This document shows positions 52,380 through 61,366 of a stretch of 61,426 bases of DNA, piece by piece. Below the pieces are notes generated by a model. The model was not told where the DNA came from. It saw only the letters and a list, made by a program, of their open reading frames with translations, and searched no databases. Each line of letters opens with the position of its first letter. The first letter of the stretch is position 1. The stretch is from Bacteriovoracaceae bacterium. GTDB lineage: Bacteria; Bdellovibrionota; Bacteriovoracia; Bacteriovoracales; Bacteriovoracaceae. Both the position numbers and the translations under genes were made by a program. Location: positions 1 through 61,426 of the forward strand of contig JARXAH010000076.1 of assembly GCA_029865945.1 (NCBI GenBank), written 5' to 3'.

Positions 52380-54113
52380 TTAAACTACTACCTGAGTAAT
52401 ATCTTCCACTCCCAATTGCGCGGTTTGAAGTAGGGCAATGGATTGCGGCAAGTAGTTTTGAGCATAAAACGTAAAATCAAATTGTTTTGACTGAAGATAT
52501 TCACGGGTATATGAGGAAGAATTTTTCTCAAGTAAGTCACCGGCCACCAACGCTCCCTCGGCCAATCGCCAAGACATAAACAGCATGGAAACGGCAGTCG
52601 TATAATCGGTCGCGTGCCTTAATATTAAATTCATTTTCTTTTGCGATCCCCAAGAAAAAAACAGTTGAGTCGTTTTTTCTAACTCAGTCATCAGTGTTTT
52701 CACGACACCCAAACTAGATGCATAGGGAGAAGGTAATTTTTGAAACGTTTCAAAAACGATCTTAAGGAAAACTCCGAAATTTTTGCCACCGTCTTTTAAT
52801 ATTTTTCTCGTCACTAAATCAATGGATTGGATTCCATTGGTTCCTTCATAGATCCGGCCGATAATACTATCGCGTACAAATTGCTCGACTCCATACTCTT
52901 TACAAAATCCATAACCGCCATGAACTTGAACCGCTTCAGAGCCAATGAGAAAGGATTGATCCGTAAAATGGGCCTTACATATCGGAGTCAAGATCCCGAT
53001 AAACGCTTCTGCATGAGGATCTGTTTTATTGTGGGCCAAGTTAAAGAGATTCCCAGTGTATAATTGAAGCGACCTCATGGCCCGCACTACACATCGCATT
53101 TTAAGTAACATTTTTCTCACATCAGGGTGTTGATCAAGAGTGACTCCAAACTGCACTCGCTGTGAGGCGTAGTTTTTACTCATCTCATAGGCGAGAGAAG
53201 ATTGGGATTCTCCTTGAAGGCCACATAACAAACGCGCTTCATTCATCATGATAAACATAGTGGCCATGCCATCAAACTCATCACCAATAAGAATTCCTCT
53301 CGTCTCTCCTTTCTCTCCAAAAGAAAGTTCACAAGTGGCCGAGGAGTGGATGCCCATTTTCTCTTCTATTTTCGTGCACACGACGTGATTGGTGCCTTCC
53401 ATTACTCCGCTTTCATTGACCCAATTTCTAGGAACAATAAAGAGGGAAATTCCTTTCGTTCCTGGGCCGCCGTTAGGTGTCCTCGCTAGTACTAAGTGAA
53501 TGGTATTTTCATGAAAGTCTACCTCGCCACTGGAGATAAACATTTTCATTCCTTTAATCGACCAAGTTCCATCATCTTTTGGTTTGGCCGTCGTTAAGAG
53601 TGCGCCAACATCACTCCCCGCTCCCGGCTCGGTTAATCCCATGGCGCCGCCCCAGCGGCCATCCATCATCCCTGGAATAAATCGTTTTTTTATTTCGTCC
53701 GATCCCTTCAAGCGAATGACATTAAGCGCTGCCTTTGATAGCCCTGGGTACATGGCAAAACCTACATTCGCCGAAGTTCCCATGGAAAGACATGCAAGGG
53801 ACACAGCTTCAGGAACTGGTGTGCCGCCTATATCTTCTGGAAGTCCAAGAGCAAACCAACCATTTTCATAATACTGGGCCTTGGCCTCATGTAAGCAGGC
53901 AGGGGCAATCACCTTTCCTTCTTTTAGTTGGATACCTTGAATGTCGGAGGGTTCGCGAGTCGGAAATAAAACGGTGCGAACGAATTTTTCATACTCTTGT
54001 AAAATATCTTTGATGGATCCTACATCTAAACCAAACTCAGTTAGATCTTGAACCTTAAGTAATTCGAATAAATTAAAATGAAAATCGGTGGTATCTACTT
54101 TGTAAATCGCCAA
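52380..54113 (-). CDS. Acyl-CoA dehydrogenase, long form (DmdC/FadE5-like)
   Basis: The 577-residue flavoenzyme oxidises acyl-CoA thioesters to enoyl-CoA with FAD. It has GLPEDIGGTPVPEAV, MGLTEPGAGSDVGALLTTA, GMKMFISSG, RVQFGVTLDQHPDV, QVHGGYGFCKEY and the catalytic glutamate in RIYEGTNGIQSIDLVTRK. Its length exceeds the classic 380-residue form and matches the subgroup with an extra C-terminal helical domain. Chain-length preference cannot be told from sequence. No beta-oxidation partners are adjacent. Confidence 0.92.
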   Translation of the reverse strand: MAIYKVDTTDFHFNLFELLKVQDLTEFGLDVGSIKDILQEYEKFVRTVLFPTREPSDIQGIQLKEGKVIAPACLHEAKAQYYENGWFALGLPEDIGGTPVPEAVSLACLSMGTSANVGFAMYPGLSKAALNVIRLKGSDEIKKRFIPGMMDGRWGGAMGLTEPGAGSDVGALLTTAKPKDDGTWSIKGMKMFISSGEVDFHENTIHLVLARTPNGGPGTKGISLFIVPRNWVNESGVMEGTNHVVCTKIEEKMGIHSSATCELSFGEKGETRGILIGDEFDGMATMFIMMNEARLLCGLQGESQSSLAYEMSKNYASQRVQFGVTLDQHPDVRKMLLKMRCVVRAMRSLQLYTGNLFNLAHNKTDPHAEAFIGILTPICKAHFTDQSFLIGSEAVQVHGGYGFCKEYGVEQFVRDSIIGRIYEGTNGIQSIDLVTRKILKDGGKNFGVFLKIVFETFQKLPSPYASSLGVVKTLMTELEKTTQLFFSWGSQKKMNLILRHATDYTTAVSMLFMSWRLAEGALVAGDLLEKNSSSYTREYLQSKQFDFTFYAQNYLPQSIALLQTAQLGVEDITQVVV

Positions 54114-54222
54114 TGTTGACTCCTAGTATTCAGTAATTTGCTTAGTTACTTCAGTACTAGGTTTAGGATAAAGGTGAGTCTTATCTTTTGCAATAAATCT
54201 TACGAAACGGCACTGTCAATTT

Positions 54223-55038
54223 TTAGTATTGGCATCCCACGATGGGAAAGTTTTGTTGTTGAAAGTTTGATTGATCTAATTTTGCAGTCAGTGTCTGTCC
54301 ACCAATTCTAGCATTCATTAGTAAATCGTACTCCCAGATTTGTCGATAAGGATTGTAGCTTTCGCTATAAACAGGATTGATCGCTAAGGGGGCCTTTGTA
54401 TCGGGAAGGATGGCCACTACTTGGGAAGTTATTTGTCCTCCGACAAATCCCTGCCTCGTCACTCTTCTTACTAAAACCGCCGGCAAACTACCTTTCTCTT
54501 GTGTTTGATAGCACACCTTAAAAGCTTCCACTTGCGTACCTAGTCCATTATCAAAGATTTTATTGATGATATCTTCTTTGCTTCGGTACAGAGTTTCTCT
54601 GACTTTATCGGATTTATATTTGAGTGGATAATATTTATTTATAACGAGATCATTGGATTGAAAATTGACGAATACATACTTCTCCTGATCTTTTAGATTG
54701 GACCCAAAAATTAGCCTTCCGTTGAAAAAGAGATGAGATTCGACACGTCCTTGACTAGGACTGTAGAAATTTAAAAAATCTCTTGGGCCAACCTCTCCAG
54801 GAAAAGCGGCCGCTTCAAATTTACTTCGCATAGCATCCATATCAGTGGGAAATGTATATAACTGGGAATTCAATCCATTAACTCCCTGAATATTACAATT
54901 ATTTCCGAAGGCGGGATTGCAAGCAATTAACGAATTGGAAAAGTTTGGTACGTTGCTACTACTTTTCTTATTTCCACAACCTGATGTCGCAAAAAATAAA
55001 ATAAAAAAAGAAATAGTTAAGATAATTTTGCTTTGCAT
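54223..55038 (-). CDS. Lipoprotein, unknown
   Basis: The ATG at 55038 (GGGAG upstream) opens a 271-residue protein with a signal peptide and lipobox FATSGCGNKK. The mature part has a polar Ser/Asn linker, paired Cys (IACNPAFGNNCN) and a beta-rich domain (GRLIFGSNLKDQEKYVFVNF, VVAILPDTKAPLAINPVY). It ends with VGCQY. No family is recognised. It stands alone between the acyl-CoA dehydrogenase and the LPS glycosyltransferase. Confidence 0.7.
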   Translation of the reverse strand: MQSKIILTISFFILFFATSGCGNKKSSSNVPNFSNSLIACNPAFGNNCNIQGVNGLNSQLYTFPTDMDAMRSKFEAAAFPGEVGPRDFLNFYSPSQGRVESHLFFNGRLIFGSNLKDQEKYVFVNFQSNDLVINKYYPLKYKSDKVRETLYRSKEDIINKIFDNGLGTQVEAFKVCYQTQEKGSLPAVLVRRVTRQGFVGGQITSQVVAILPDTKAPLAINPVYSESYNPYRQIWEYDLLMNARIGGQTLTAKLDQSNFQQQNFPIVGCQY

Positions 55039-55150
55039 AATGACTCCCATCTAGGAATTCTTTATACAAGATGAGTGCCAACCAAGTTAAAGGGTAACTA
55101 GTTCAAAATTAGTTAAATGTGTGATCGCAGATCAGGCGGGTGTTTTAATT

Positions 55151-56182
55151 TTAGACAATTTTTAGATCGTAGGCGCACTTAAAATGTACAAGCGGACAAG
55201 TTTTTTTTCCGTGTATGCCGCAGGGACGACAAGTTAAGTTTTTGTCTTCAAAGACTTTAGAATGATCGGCCAAAGGAAAGAAGCCAAATTCCGGAATGGT
55301 AGAACAAAAAATTCCCCAGGTGGCCACATTCATCGCAGAGGCCATGTGGATGGGGGCACTATCATTGGCGACTACTAACTTTGCATTTCTCATGAGAAGC
55401 ATCGATTGCAAAAGATTTTGCTTACCCGCGACTACTTGAATTTTAGATTGCACACTCTCTGGAAGCTGGTTTCGAATTCTATTCGCTTTTGAAACGTCGC
55501 CCTTGCCACCAATAATATAGATAACATCATCTTGATAGGAGGGATGGGTGCAAAACCATTGAATGAGTTCCACCCATTTTTCTTCAGGCCACTCCTTTGT
55601 CTTCCAAACAGACGCCGGAGCAATAATAAGATATTTTTTTTGAGCTTCTTGGTGATTACTATTCAGACTTGGATGCCCAAAAAATATTTTAGGCTTGAGT
55701 TCCTCGGCCGATTTATATTTTATATCCTTATTTACTAGGCGCAATAATTCAAAATTGCGTTGCACATCATGCTTCGGTTTCCCTTCTTCATTGAGAGATC
55801 TTATTTCAAATTTCTTTTTAAAGTGGTAACTCCAAGACCAAGGATTTTGCGAAAATCCCACTCGAACATCTGAATGAACAAAGTACGCCAAAAATCCGGT
55901 GCTGAAAAATCTCTGCAAATTAAATATATAGGAAAATTTTCCAACTCTTCTCAAATGAATAATTAATTTTATTAATTGAACATATTTTCTTATCCCACCT
56001 TGCTTGTCCCATCCCCACACTTTTGCGACGTGGGGGTGAAATTCAAAAAGTGACTCGTGCCCTTTTCTGGTTACCACATGTATTTTGGCATCTGGAAACT
56101 GCTTTACGATTTCTTCCACTAAAGAGGTCGATAGGATGGCATCACCTAAAAACGCCGTCTGAATTATTAAAATTGAGCTCAT
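55151..56182 (-). CDS. LPS heptosyltransferase family protein (GT9)
   Basis: The 343-residue glycosyltransferase fits the WaaF/WaaC family that adds heptose from ADP-heptose to the LPS inner core at the inner face of the cytoplasmic membrane. It has the N-terminal ILIIQTAFLGDAILST, the middle IIAPASVWKTKEWPEEKW and the sugar-nucleotide site VVANDSAPIHMASAM followed by ATWGIFCSTIPEFGFFP. It resembles WaaF (heptosyltransferase II) somewhat more than WaaC. The start overlaps the upstream lipoprotein gene by four bases. Confidence 0.85.
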   Translation of the reverse strand: MSSILIIQTAFLGDAILSTSLVEEIVKQFPDAKIHVVTRKGHESLFEFHPHVAKVWGWDKQGGIRKYVQLIKLIIHLRRVGKFSYIFNLQRFFSTGFLAYFVHSDVRVGFSQNPWSWSYHFKKKFEIRSLNEEGKPKHDVQRNFELLRLVNKDIKYKSAEELKPKIFFGHPSLNSNHQEAQKKYLIIAPASVWKTKEWPEEKWVELIQWFCTHPSYQDDVIYIIGGKGDVSKANRIRNQLPESVQSKIQVVAGKQNLLQSMLLMRNAKLVVANDSAPIHMASAMNVATWGIFCSTIPEFGFFPLADHSKVFEDKNLTCRPCGIHGKKTCPLVHFKCAYDLKIV

Positions 56183-56415
56183 TTGAGCTTACAGCCAGCA
56201 TCATTTTTTTTAGTTAAAGAAAATTCATCTACTTTATCTTTTTCTTTTTTTAAATCGAGGGAGGGATCTTTTGAGGGGTCAGTACAAGGTGTCGCTGCAG
56301 GTGCTGCCACAGAATTTGTTACATTGGTGGCGACTTTTTTTTCCGAACATGATGTTTCTAAAGAAAAAGTAAAGAAGGCAACAAGTAGTAAGAAATTAAA
56401 TTTTTTGGTTTTCAT
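56179..56415 (-). CDS. Small lipoprotein, 78 aa
   Basis: A signal peptide with a lipobox-like LETSCSEKK (Cys23) is followed by about 55 residues: an Ala/Pro/Thr-rich linker (VAAPAATPCTDPSKDPSLD), then a charged end with a final Cys (DAGCKLK). Two mature cysteines besides the lipidated one may pair. No family is recognised. Its 3' end overlaps the heptosyltransferase start by four bases, suggesting an envelope operon. Confidence 0.6.
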   Translation of the reverse strand: MKTKKFNFLLLVAFFTFSLETSCSEKKVATNVTNSVAAPAATPCTDPSKDPSLDLKKEKDKVDEFSLTKKNDAGCKLK

Positions 56416-56453
56416 CTTTCATTCCTTTTAAATATAAATCATTGGTGGAAAAT

Positions 56454-57635
56454 TCAGGATTTCGTGTGATTACAGCAGGATTTTTTTTCTGCACCATTCG
56501 TCACGTGATGATGATTTTCATGAGCATGAGCATGTGTATGGCTATGGCCATGATTGTTGGCCCCAAATAAATAGTTGCGAAGATAGACTCTCCAAAAGCT
56601 CGCCAACATTAAGAGTCCGAAAATCCAGCTGCTGGCCACTCCCATGAGGCCAAAAACATCTTGGTGTTCATGATCAGCAACTTCGCCGCCAAGTTTATGA
56701 AAGAGTTTCATGTCTTTCAAATTCCACCAATGGGCGTAGCCATAATCGATAAAATAAGAAAAGCCATAGGCCACGAAAATAATGGCGATCAGATTAATCA
56801 CGATGGCACGTCTTCCCAAATATTTTTGCATGATAATTAAATTGGAAATATTGGTCGCAGGCCCCAAGAGTAAAAAAATAATTGCGGTCCCTGGTGACAT
56901 CCCTTTGAGGATAAGAGACGCGGCCACTGGTGTGGAGGCAGAAGCACAAATATAAAGTAATGTCGCTAAGACAGTGATACCCATTCTACTTATGGTGGGA
57001 TCAAGTTTAAGAAAAAAATCCTCAGGTACCAACCAAGAAATTAAGGCCCCGCAAACTAATCCAAAAATTAGCCAACCGATCATATCATCGAGTAATTCGA
57101 CAAAACCGTAATGAAAAATCGAAGTCCATTTCTTTTTAGGTTCTTGGGCCACTTTTTCATTGGCGCCAACTTGAGTCGGAGAAAAAGTTTGTTGTTTTAT
57201 ATCCTTCGTTTCAAAAAAGAAATTCATCCCTCCGGCCAGCGACGCAGAAATAAAAGCGGCGATGGGACGAACGATGGTCATGGGAAAATCCATCACTCCG
57301 TAGGTCATTAAGATAGAATCGATTCCTGATTCGGGAGTTGAGATCATAAAAGCAGAGGTAGCACTTTTACTTGCCCCCATTTTTAAAAAAGCAATGGAGG
57401 TTGGGATAACTGAACATGAGCATAAGGGAAGAGGAACGCCCAAGAGAGAGGCCTTAAAGATGTTGGCCAATTTATGCCCGCCCATCCACTTTGCGATCAG
57501 GTGCTTGGGCATAAAATAATGGATGGCCCCAGAGATAAACAGTCCGAGAATCAAATAGGGAGAAGAAATTTCCAGGTAATTCCAGAGGAGTTGCCAAAAT
57601 GAAAAAATGGGATGATTTTGATGGGTATCCATCAC
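56454..57635 (-). CDS. Metal efflux permease (SO_0444/DUF318-like) with His-rich tail
   Basis: The 393-residue protein has eight to ten membrane segments and two permease halves. The first half carries GVPLPLCSCSVIPTSIAFLK with a CSC motif, then SAFMISTPESGIDS; the second has CASASTPVAASLILKGMSPG with LLGPATNISN. This fits the SO_0444 Cu/Zn efflux branch of the DUF318 (ArsP-like) permeases. The tail is metal-binding in style (HGHSHTHAHAHENHHH, then SCCNH). Metal identity is inferred from the family and the His tail. Confidence 0.85.
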   Translation of the reverse strand: MMDTHQNHPIFSFWQLLWNYLEISSPYLILGLFISGAIHYFMPKHLIAKWMGGHKLANIFKASLLGVPLPLCSCSVIPTSIAFLKMGASKSATSAFMISTPESGIDSILMTYGVMDFPMTIVRPIAAFISASLAGGMNFFFETKDIKQQTFSPTQVGANEKVAQEPKKKWTSIFHYGFVELLDDMIGWLIFGLVCGALISWLVPEDFFLKLDPTISRMGITVLATLLYICASASTPVAASLILKGMSPGTAIIFLLLGPATNISNLIIMQKYLGRRAIVINLIAIIFVAYGFSYFIDYGYAHWWNLKDMKLFHKLGGEVADHEHQDVFGLMGVASSWIFGLLMLASFWRVYLRNYLFGANNHGHSHTHAHAHENHHHVTNGAEKKSCCNHTKS

Positions 57636-57787
57636 TCAAAATTATCACGAATTTTCTTTTTTTGGCCCTATGTTTTGTGTAATCTTGACTCGGTATAAAA
57701 AAAACCACGAAATAGCTGGCCGTTTTTTGATTACCTAACTATAATTCAATTCGCTCGATGGTTTTATTTTCGTTCTCATCCTTTTGC

Positions 57788-57864
57788 GGGGGTGTAGTTA
57801 AGTTGGTTATAACATCTGCCTGTCACGCAGAAGGCCGAGGGTTCGAGTCCCTTCACTCCCGCCA
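57788..57864 (+). tRNA. tRNA-Asp (anticodon GTC)
   Basis: The cloverleaf has acceptor GGGGGTG with CACTCCC, D-arm GTTA...TAAC, anticodon stem TCTGC/GCAGA with loop CTGTCAC (anticodon GTC), T-arm GAGGG/CCCTT with TTCGAGT, discriminator G and an encoded CCA. It is followed by a T run that may end transcription. Confidence 0.96.
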
Positions 57865-57908
57865 TTTTTTATACTTTTAATCAGTCAAAACTTCGAAGAC
57901 AACTTCCT

Positions 57909-58118
57909 ATGGCAAATATAAAAATTAAAGACATCAACCAACTTGAATTATGGACACCAAAAGAGCTACGTAAATTACGCATGGTGGTTCGCAATAGAAT
58001 CAGTTATTTTGAAGACGGAAAAACTGAAAAGGCCCTCGCAGATAGTCATCCTCTATCTAAGATGGAACTAAAAGAATGCCAAGAGCTGCTAAAGAAAATT
58101 ATTAAGGCAGAAAAATAA
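57909..58118 (+). CDS. Small conserved-looking helical protein, 69 aa
   Basis: The charged, helical sequence (MANIKIKDINQLELWTPKEL RKLRMVVRNR..., then SKMELKECQELLKKI) looks like a real small cytoplasmic protein with regular codon use. No family is recognised. It starts 45 bp after tRNA-Asp and may be cotranscribed with it; no strong Shine-Dalgarno is seen. Confidence 0.55.
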   Translation: MANIKIKDINQLELWTPKELRKLRMVVRNRISYFEDGKTEKALADSHPLSKMELKECQELLKKIIKAEK

Positions 58119-58202
58119 ATCATCACACGACACCAGTCTAGTATTTTACTCAAATTCTAATCAATTTTAAATTTTGTTTCATTCCTGTAACATTATTTTT
58201 AT

Positions 58203-59459
58203 ATGAAAAATAATTTACCAAACAATGAATCTCCAAAAATTCCTCAAACGCCTTGGCGGGTACTCATCTCCATTGCGGCCCTCGGTATCGCTTCCGGAAT
58301 TCCCCTCGGTGTTGTCACTTCCTTGCTACAAGCTTGGATGACTGATGCAGGAATTAATTTGAAATTGATTGGGATGGCGGCCCTCGTCCAACTTCCCTAC
58401 ACTTTAAAGTTTGTTTGGTCCCCGGCCGTTGATTTAGTAAAAATGAATTTTTTTCATTTTGGGCCGCGGCGATCGTGGATGTTGATTGCTCAGGTAGGAC
58501 TTTTTCTGTCTACCTTTTCTCTTGCCTTTATGGATCCACAAATTGAGATATCTCTTCTCCTCATTATGTGTACGGCGATTTCTTTTTTTGGAGCGACCCA
58601 CGACATTACCATCGATGCTTTCCGTCGCGACGTGCTGGAAGATAAAGATCTTGGGATGGGATCGGCCTTTGCTACCAATTCTTATTTGATTGGCTTTCGC
58701 TTTTTGGCGACGGTGCTCGGTCTCTCACTGGCCGATGCGCTGGGATGGAAAACGGTTATTATGATCATGGCCTGTTTTTCATTGATTGGAGTTCTGGGAA
58801 CAATTCTTGCGCCCAAAGTTCAAAGTCTGACGAAGAAATCTGTGTCGATCAAAACAGCGATTTGGGATCCATTTGTAAATTTTTTAAGCAAAAAAGGTGC
58901 CCTAGAAATCCTCCTCTTTATTTTGCTTTTTAAAGTGGGAGACAATATCGCTGGAAATTTGATGACCCCGTTCTACTTAAAAATAGGATTTACCAAAGTT
59001 GAAGTAGCGTGGGTGGGCAAGATGATTGGATTTTGGTGCATGCTCGCTGGGGGATTTTTAGGTGGCTGGATGATGAGCAAGATGTCCATCTACCGGGCGC
59101 TTATCATTTTTGGAATTCTTCAAAGTATTTCCACTCTGCTCTTTGCGATTCTTGAAACCACTGGGCCTTCTATCGCCGCGCTCGCCCCCATCGTAGGATT
59201 TGAAAATTTAACAGCGGGCATGGGAAGCGCAGGTTTTGCGGCCTTCATGTTAAAACTTTGCGACCGTCAATTTACGGCAACTCAATATGCTTTACTCACA
59301 AGTTTCATGGGAATTCCAAGAGTCATCATTCCGGCCACAGCTGGTTTCATGGCCGAAACGTTAGGGTGGAGTGGATTTTTTACATTTTGCGCATTGATTG
59401 CCATACCCGGCGTACTCATGATTCTATGGCGATCGAGGCATTGGTATGAGGCCAAGTAG
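58203..59459 (+). CDS. ampG: AmpG-like muropeptide MFS permease
   Basis: The 418-residue transporter has twelve predicted membrane segments and AmpG-type motifs: GIASGIPLGVVTSLLQAWM, GMAALVQLPYTLKFVWSPAV, FGATHDITIDAFRRDVL and LKIGFTKVEVAWVGKM. AmpG imports GlcNAc-anhydroMurNAc peptides released from the cell wall. With the NamZ-like protein at 3.3 kb it hints at muropeptide salvage, which would suit a bacterium that digests prey wall. The 3' end of this gene recurs in decayed form at 60123-60240. Confidence 0.82.
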   Translation: MKNNLPNNESPKIPQTPWRVLISIAALGIASGIPLGVVTSLLQAWMTDAGINLKLIGMAALVQLPYTLKFVWSPAVDLVKMNFFHFGPRRSWMLIAQVGLFLSTFSLAFMDPQIEISLLLIMCTAISFFGATHDITIDAFRRDVLEDKDLGMGSAFATNSYLIGFRFLATVLGLSLADALGWKTVIMIMACFSLIGVLGTILAPKVQSLTKKSVSIKTAIWDPFVNFLSKKGALEILLFILLFKVGDNIAGNLMTPFYLKIGFTKVEVAWVGKMIGFWCMLAGGFLGGWMMSKMSIYRALIIFGILQSISTLLFAILETTGPSIAALAPIVGFENLTAGMGSAGFAAFMLKLCDRQFTATQYALLTSFMGIPRVIIPATAGFMAETLGWSGFFTFCALIAIPGVLMILWRSRHWYEAK

Positions 59460-59544
59460 AACGAGTGAGAAATGGCGCTCATAAGTAATCAGCGAAACTG
59501 ACTACTTCTTAGATTTTGTTTTTAATTTATTAAATATCAAAATA

Positions 59545-59964
59545 TTAAGCTCGAGGAACTTCTACTTCAAATTTATATAATATTTGACCGCACGAATTGA
59601 TTCCATTCGACCTTGATTCGCTGCAAGTATCTACACATTTTTCAAGGTGAACTATTTTTTTATTCTCTGGATCTGTTAGTTTATAACCAATGTATCCCTC
59701 ACATTGAATTTCATCGCCATCTAATTTAAACGTCACAGTATCAGAGGAATAAGCAATCAATCGATCATCAATAAGCGCAGGCAAGTAATCTAAGAATCCA
59801 GTAAAAGTGGCAAGGCCTTGATAAAACCAATTATTCACAACAGCTAATTCTGTTACTTTTGCTTTGCCGAATTTTATATCTAAAGCGGTCTTATAAAAAT
59901 CTTTTGTGTCTTGACCGTAAGCAAGAGAAAATGAACTCACCAAAATAAAAAATACAATCTTCAT
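59545..59964 (-). CDS. Small secreted protein, unknown
   Basis: From the ATG at 59964 (GAGGA upstream) the 139-residue protein has a signal peptide (MKIVFFILVSSFSLAYGQ). The mature part is beta-rich with Cys residues (IQCEGYIGYK, EKCVDTCSES, SCGQILY) likely to form disulfides. No family is recognised. It lies leftward between the ampG-like gene and its decayed 3' copy, as do the secreted-protein genes behind the Old Yellow Enzyme gene. Confidence 0.65.
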   Translation of the reverse strand: MKIVFFILVSSFSLAYGQDTKDFYKTALDIKFGKAKVTELAVVNNWFYQGLATFTGFLDYLPALIDDRLIAYSSDTVTFKLDGDEIQCEGYIGYKLTDPENKKIVHLEKCVDTCSESRSNGINSCGQILYKFEVEVPRA

Positions 59965-60122
59965 AGTTTTCCTCATTTAAATATGGATTAGGGTATACCT
60001 TAACAAAAAATAAAACGGGAGAAACAAGAAAATACTCACCTGTAAATATTTTTTCAACACATTGTAAGTTAATACCCTTTTTGCAACATTTTACGACAAC
60101 TTAGTATGCACTAATTAAAAAT

Positions 60123-60240
60123 TACATGGGAATTCCGAGAGTCATCATTCCATCGAAAGCTGGTTTGATTGCCGAAACATTAGGCCGAAGTGGACTATTT
60201 ACATTTTGCGCATTCATGAATTGGTATGTATCAGGCGAAC
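60123..60240 (+). pseudogene. Decayed second copy of the ampG-like gene 3' end
   Basis: About 115 bp match 59307-59422 of the permease gene: MGIPRVIIPSKAGLIAETLG then LFTFCAF, against MGIPRVIIPATAGFMAETLG and FFTFCAL. By eye roughly 80 percent of bases agree. The frame continues into unrelated sequence after 60240. Nothing upstream of this part of the gene is present, so it is a remnant. Confidence 0.8.
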
Positions 60241-60358
60241 TAACACACGCAAGGCAGCTGGATCTACCACCGAATAACAATTCCGACTGCCTCACTTCGT
60301 TCGTGTGCCAAACATTAAGGAGTTTATAAAAACTTAGAAAACTAAGTTTGCTTGCCAA

Positions 60359-61072
60359 TTACTTTCTATCTTTCAAAGAACATCCTGTTATCCAGTAACT
60401 TCTTACTCTACTTTCGAGTTGAAATGGACTTTCAAGACTGGAATGTGATTTTCCATAAATAAACTTAAGATTTCCATCACAAAATTGTTTGATGTGATTG
60501 ACACATGCAGGTACATAACTCTCGACCAACTTAAATTCTTTTTTAGAAATAAATTTAGAAGGTAAATCATGGGCCTTTTCGATATATTCAAATTTTAAAA
60601 GTCGTCTACTATAATCGTCTTTTTTATCTTCATACCAATTAGAAGGAAATTGAATTGGGTCATTACGGTAAAAATAGTCTCCAAAATTCATGGAGCATTC
60701 AAGATCCAACGTTTGATTATTCTTCTTCGAGGTAGTCGATCCGCTAGTCCCATAAAAAAAAGTTTCACCTTGCGGTACATTGTTAACAACTTGGGACATA
60801 TCGTGCTCTCTAAAATTCCAAGCATTGTTTGCTTCTTTCAACTCTTGTTCTTGTTTGATTCTAGGTTCATTCCATTTTGGAATGTATTTAGATGTATGAT
60901 TAATTAAGTCGCTATTTGTAACCTCTGGTCCATTTTTATCCTGACAATAAAAACCAATACTGACAGTTAAATCGCAAGACGCCCATTCATTTCCATTTCT
61001 CAGCGCTTGAGAGAACGCATTTTTAGTGCTCACAAATAGAGACAGAGTGGATAGTAAAAAAAGTAATTTCAT
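60359..61072 (-). CDS. Secreted protein, unknown, 237 aa
   Basis: A signal peptide (MKLLFLLSTLSLFVSTKNAF) leads to a polar mature domain with several Cys (ASCDLTVSIGFYCQDKNG, LECSMNFG, PACVNHIKQFC, TGCSLKDRK), so disulfides are likely. No family is recognised. It lies next to the decayed ampG copy, leftward like the other small secreted proteins of that segment. Confidence 0.65.
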   Translation of the reverse strand: MKLLFLLSTLSLFVSTKNAFSQALRNGNEWASCDLTVSIGFYCQDKNGPEVTNSDLINHTSKYIPKWNEPRIKQEQELKEANNAWNFREHDMSQVVNNVPQGETFFYGTSGSTTSKKNNQTLDLECSMNFGDYFYRNDPIQFPSNWYEDKKDDYSRRLLKFEYIEKAHDLPSKFISKKEFKLVESYVPACVNHIKQFCDGNLKFIYGKSHSSLESPFQLESRVRSYWITGCSLKDRK

Positions 61073-61366
61073 TTAAATTTCTCCTAGTTAAAAACAAGAT
61101 GTTTAATTGGTAAAAAAAATTTAGCATAGAATATTAGGCGGATCCATGGACTACGTACTACTTTATAGCCTATGTAACTAATTCATGAACGTTAACCATT
61201 CATAATTCTCAAAAAATGATTTTCACCGGAACTAGTTTCACGAAATGAGCCTGTAAATTTTCCTTTCATTTCTTCACGAAAGGTAAATATAGATCGTAAC
61301 GAAAATAATTTCAGTTATCTAGCATTTTATGTTGGCCTTTTGTGATTTTTATTTAACAATAGTTAA
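61073..61366. other. Intergenic region, nothing recognised
   Basis: About 290 AT-rich bases between a leftward secreted-protein gene and a rightward gene start. It should hold both promoters. No repeat or RNA gene was recognised. Confidence 0.4.
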
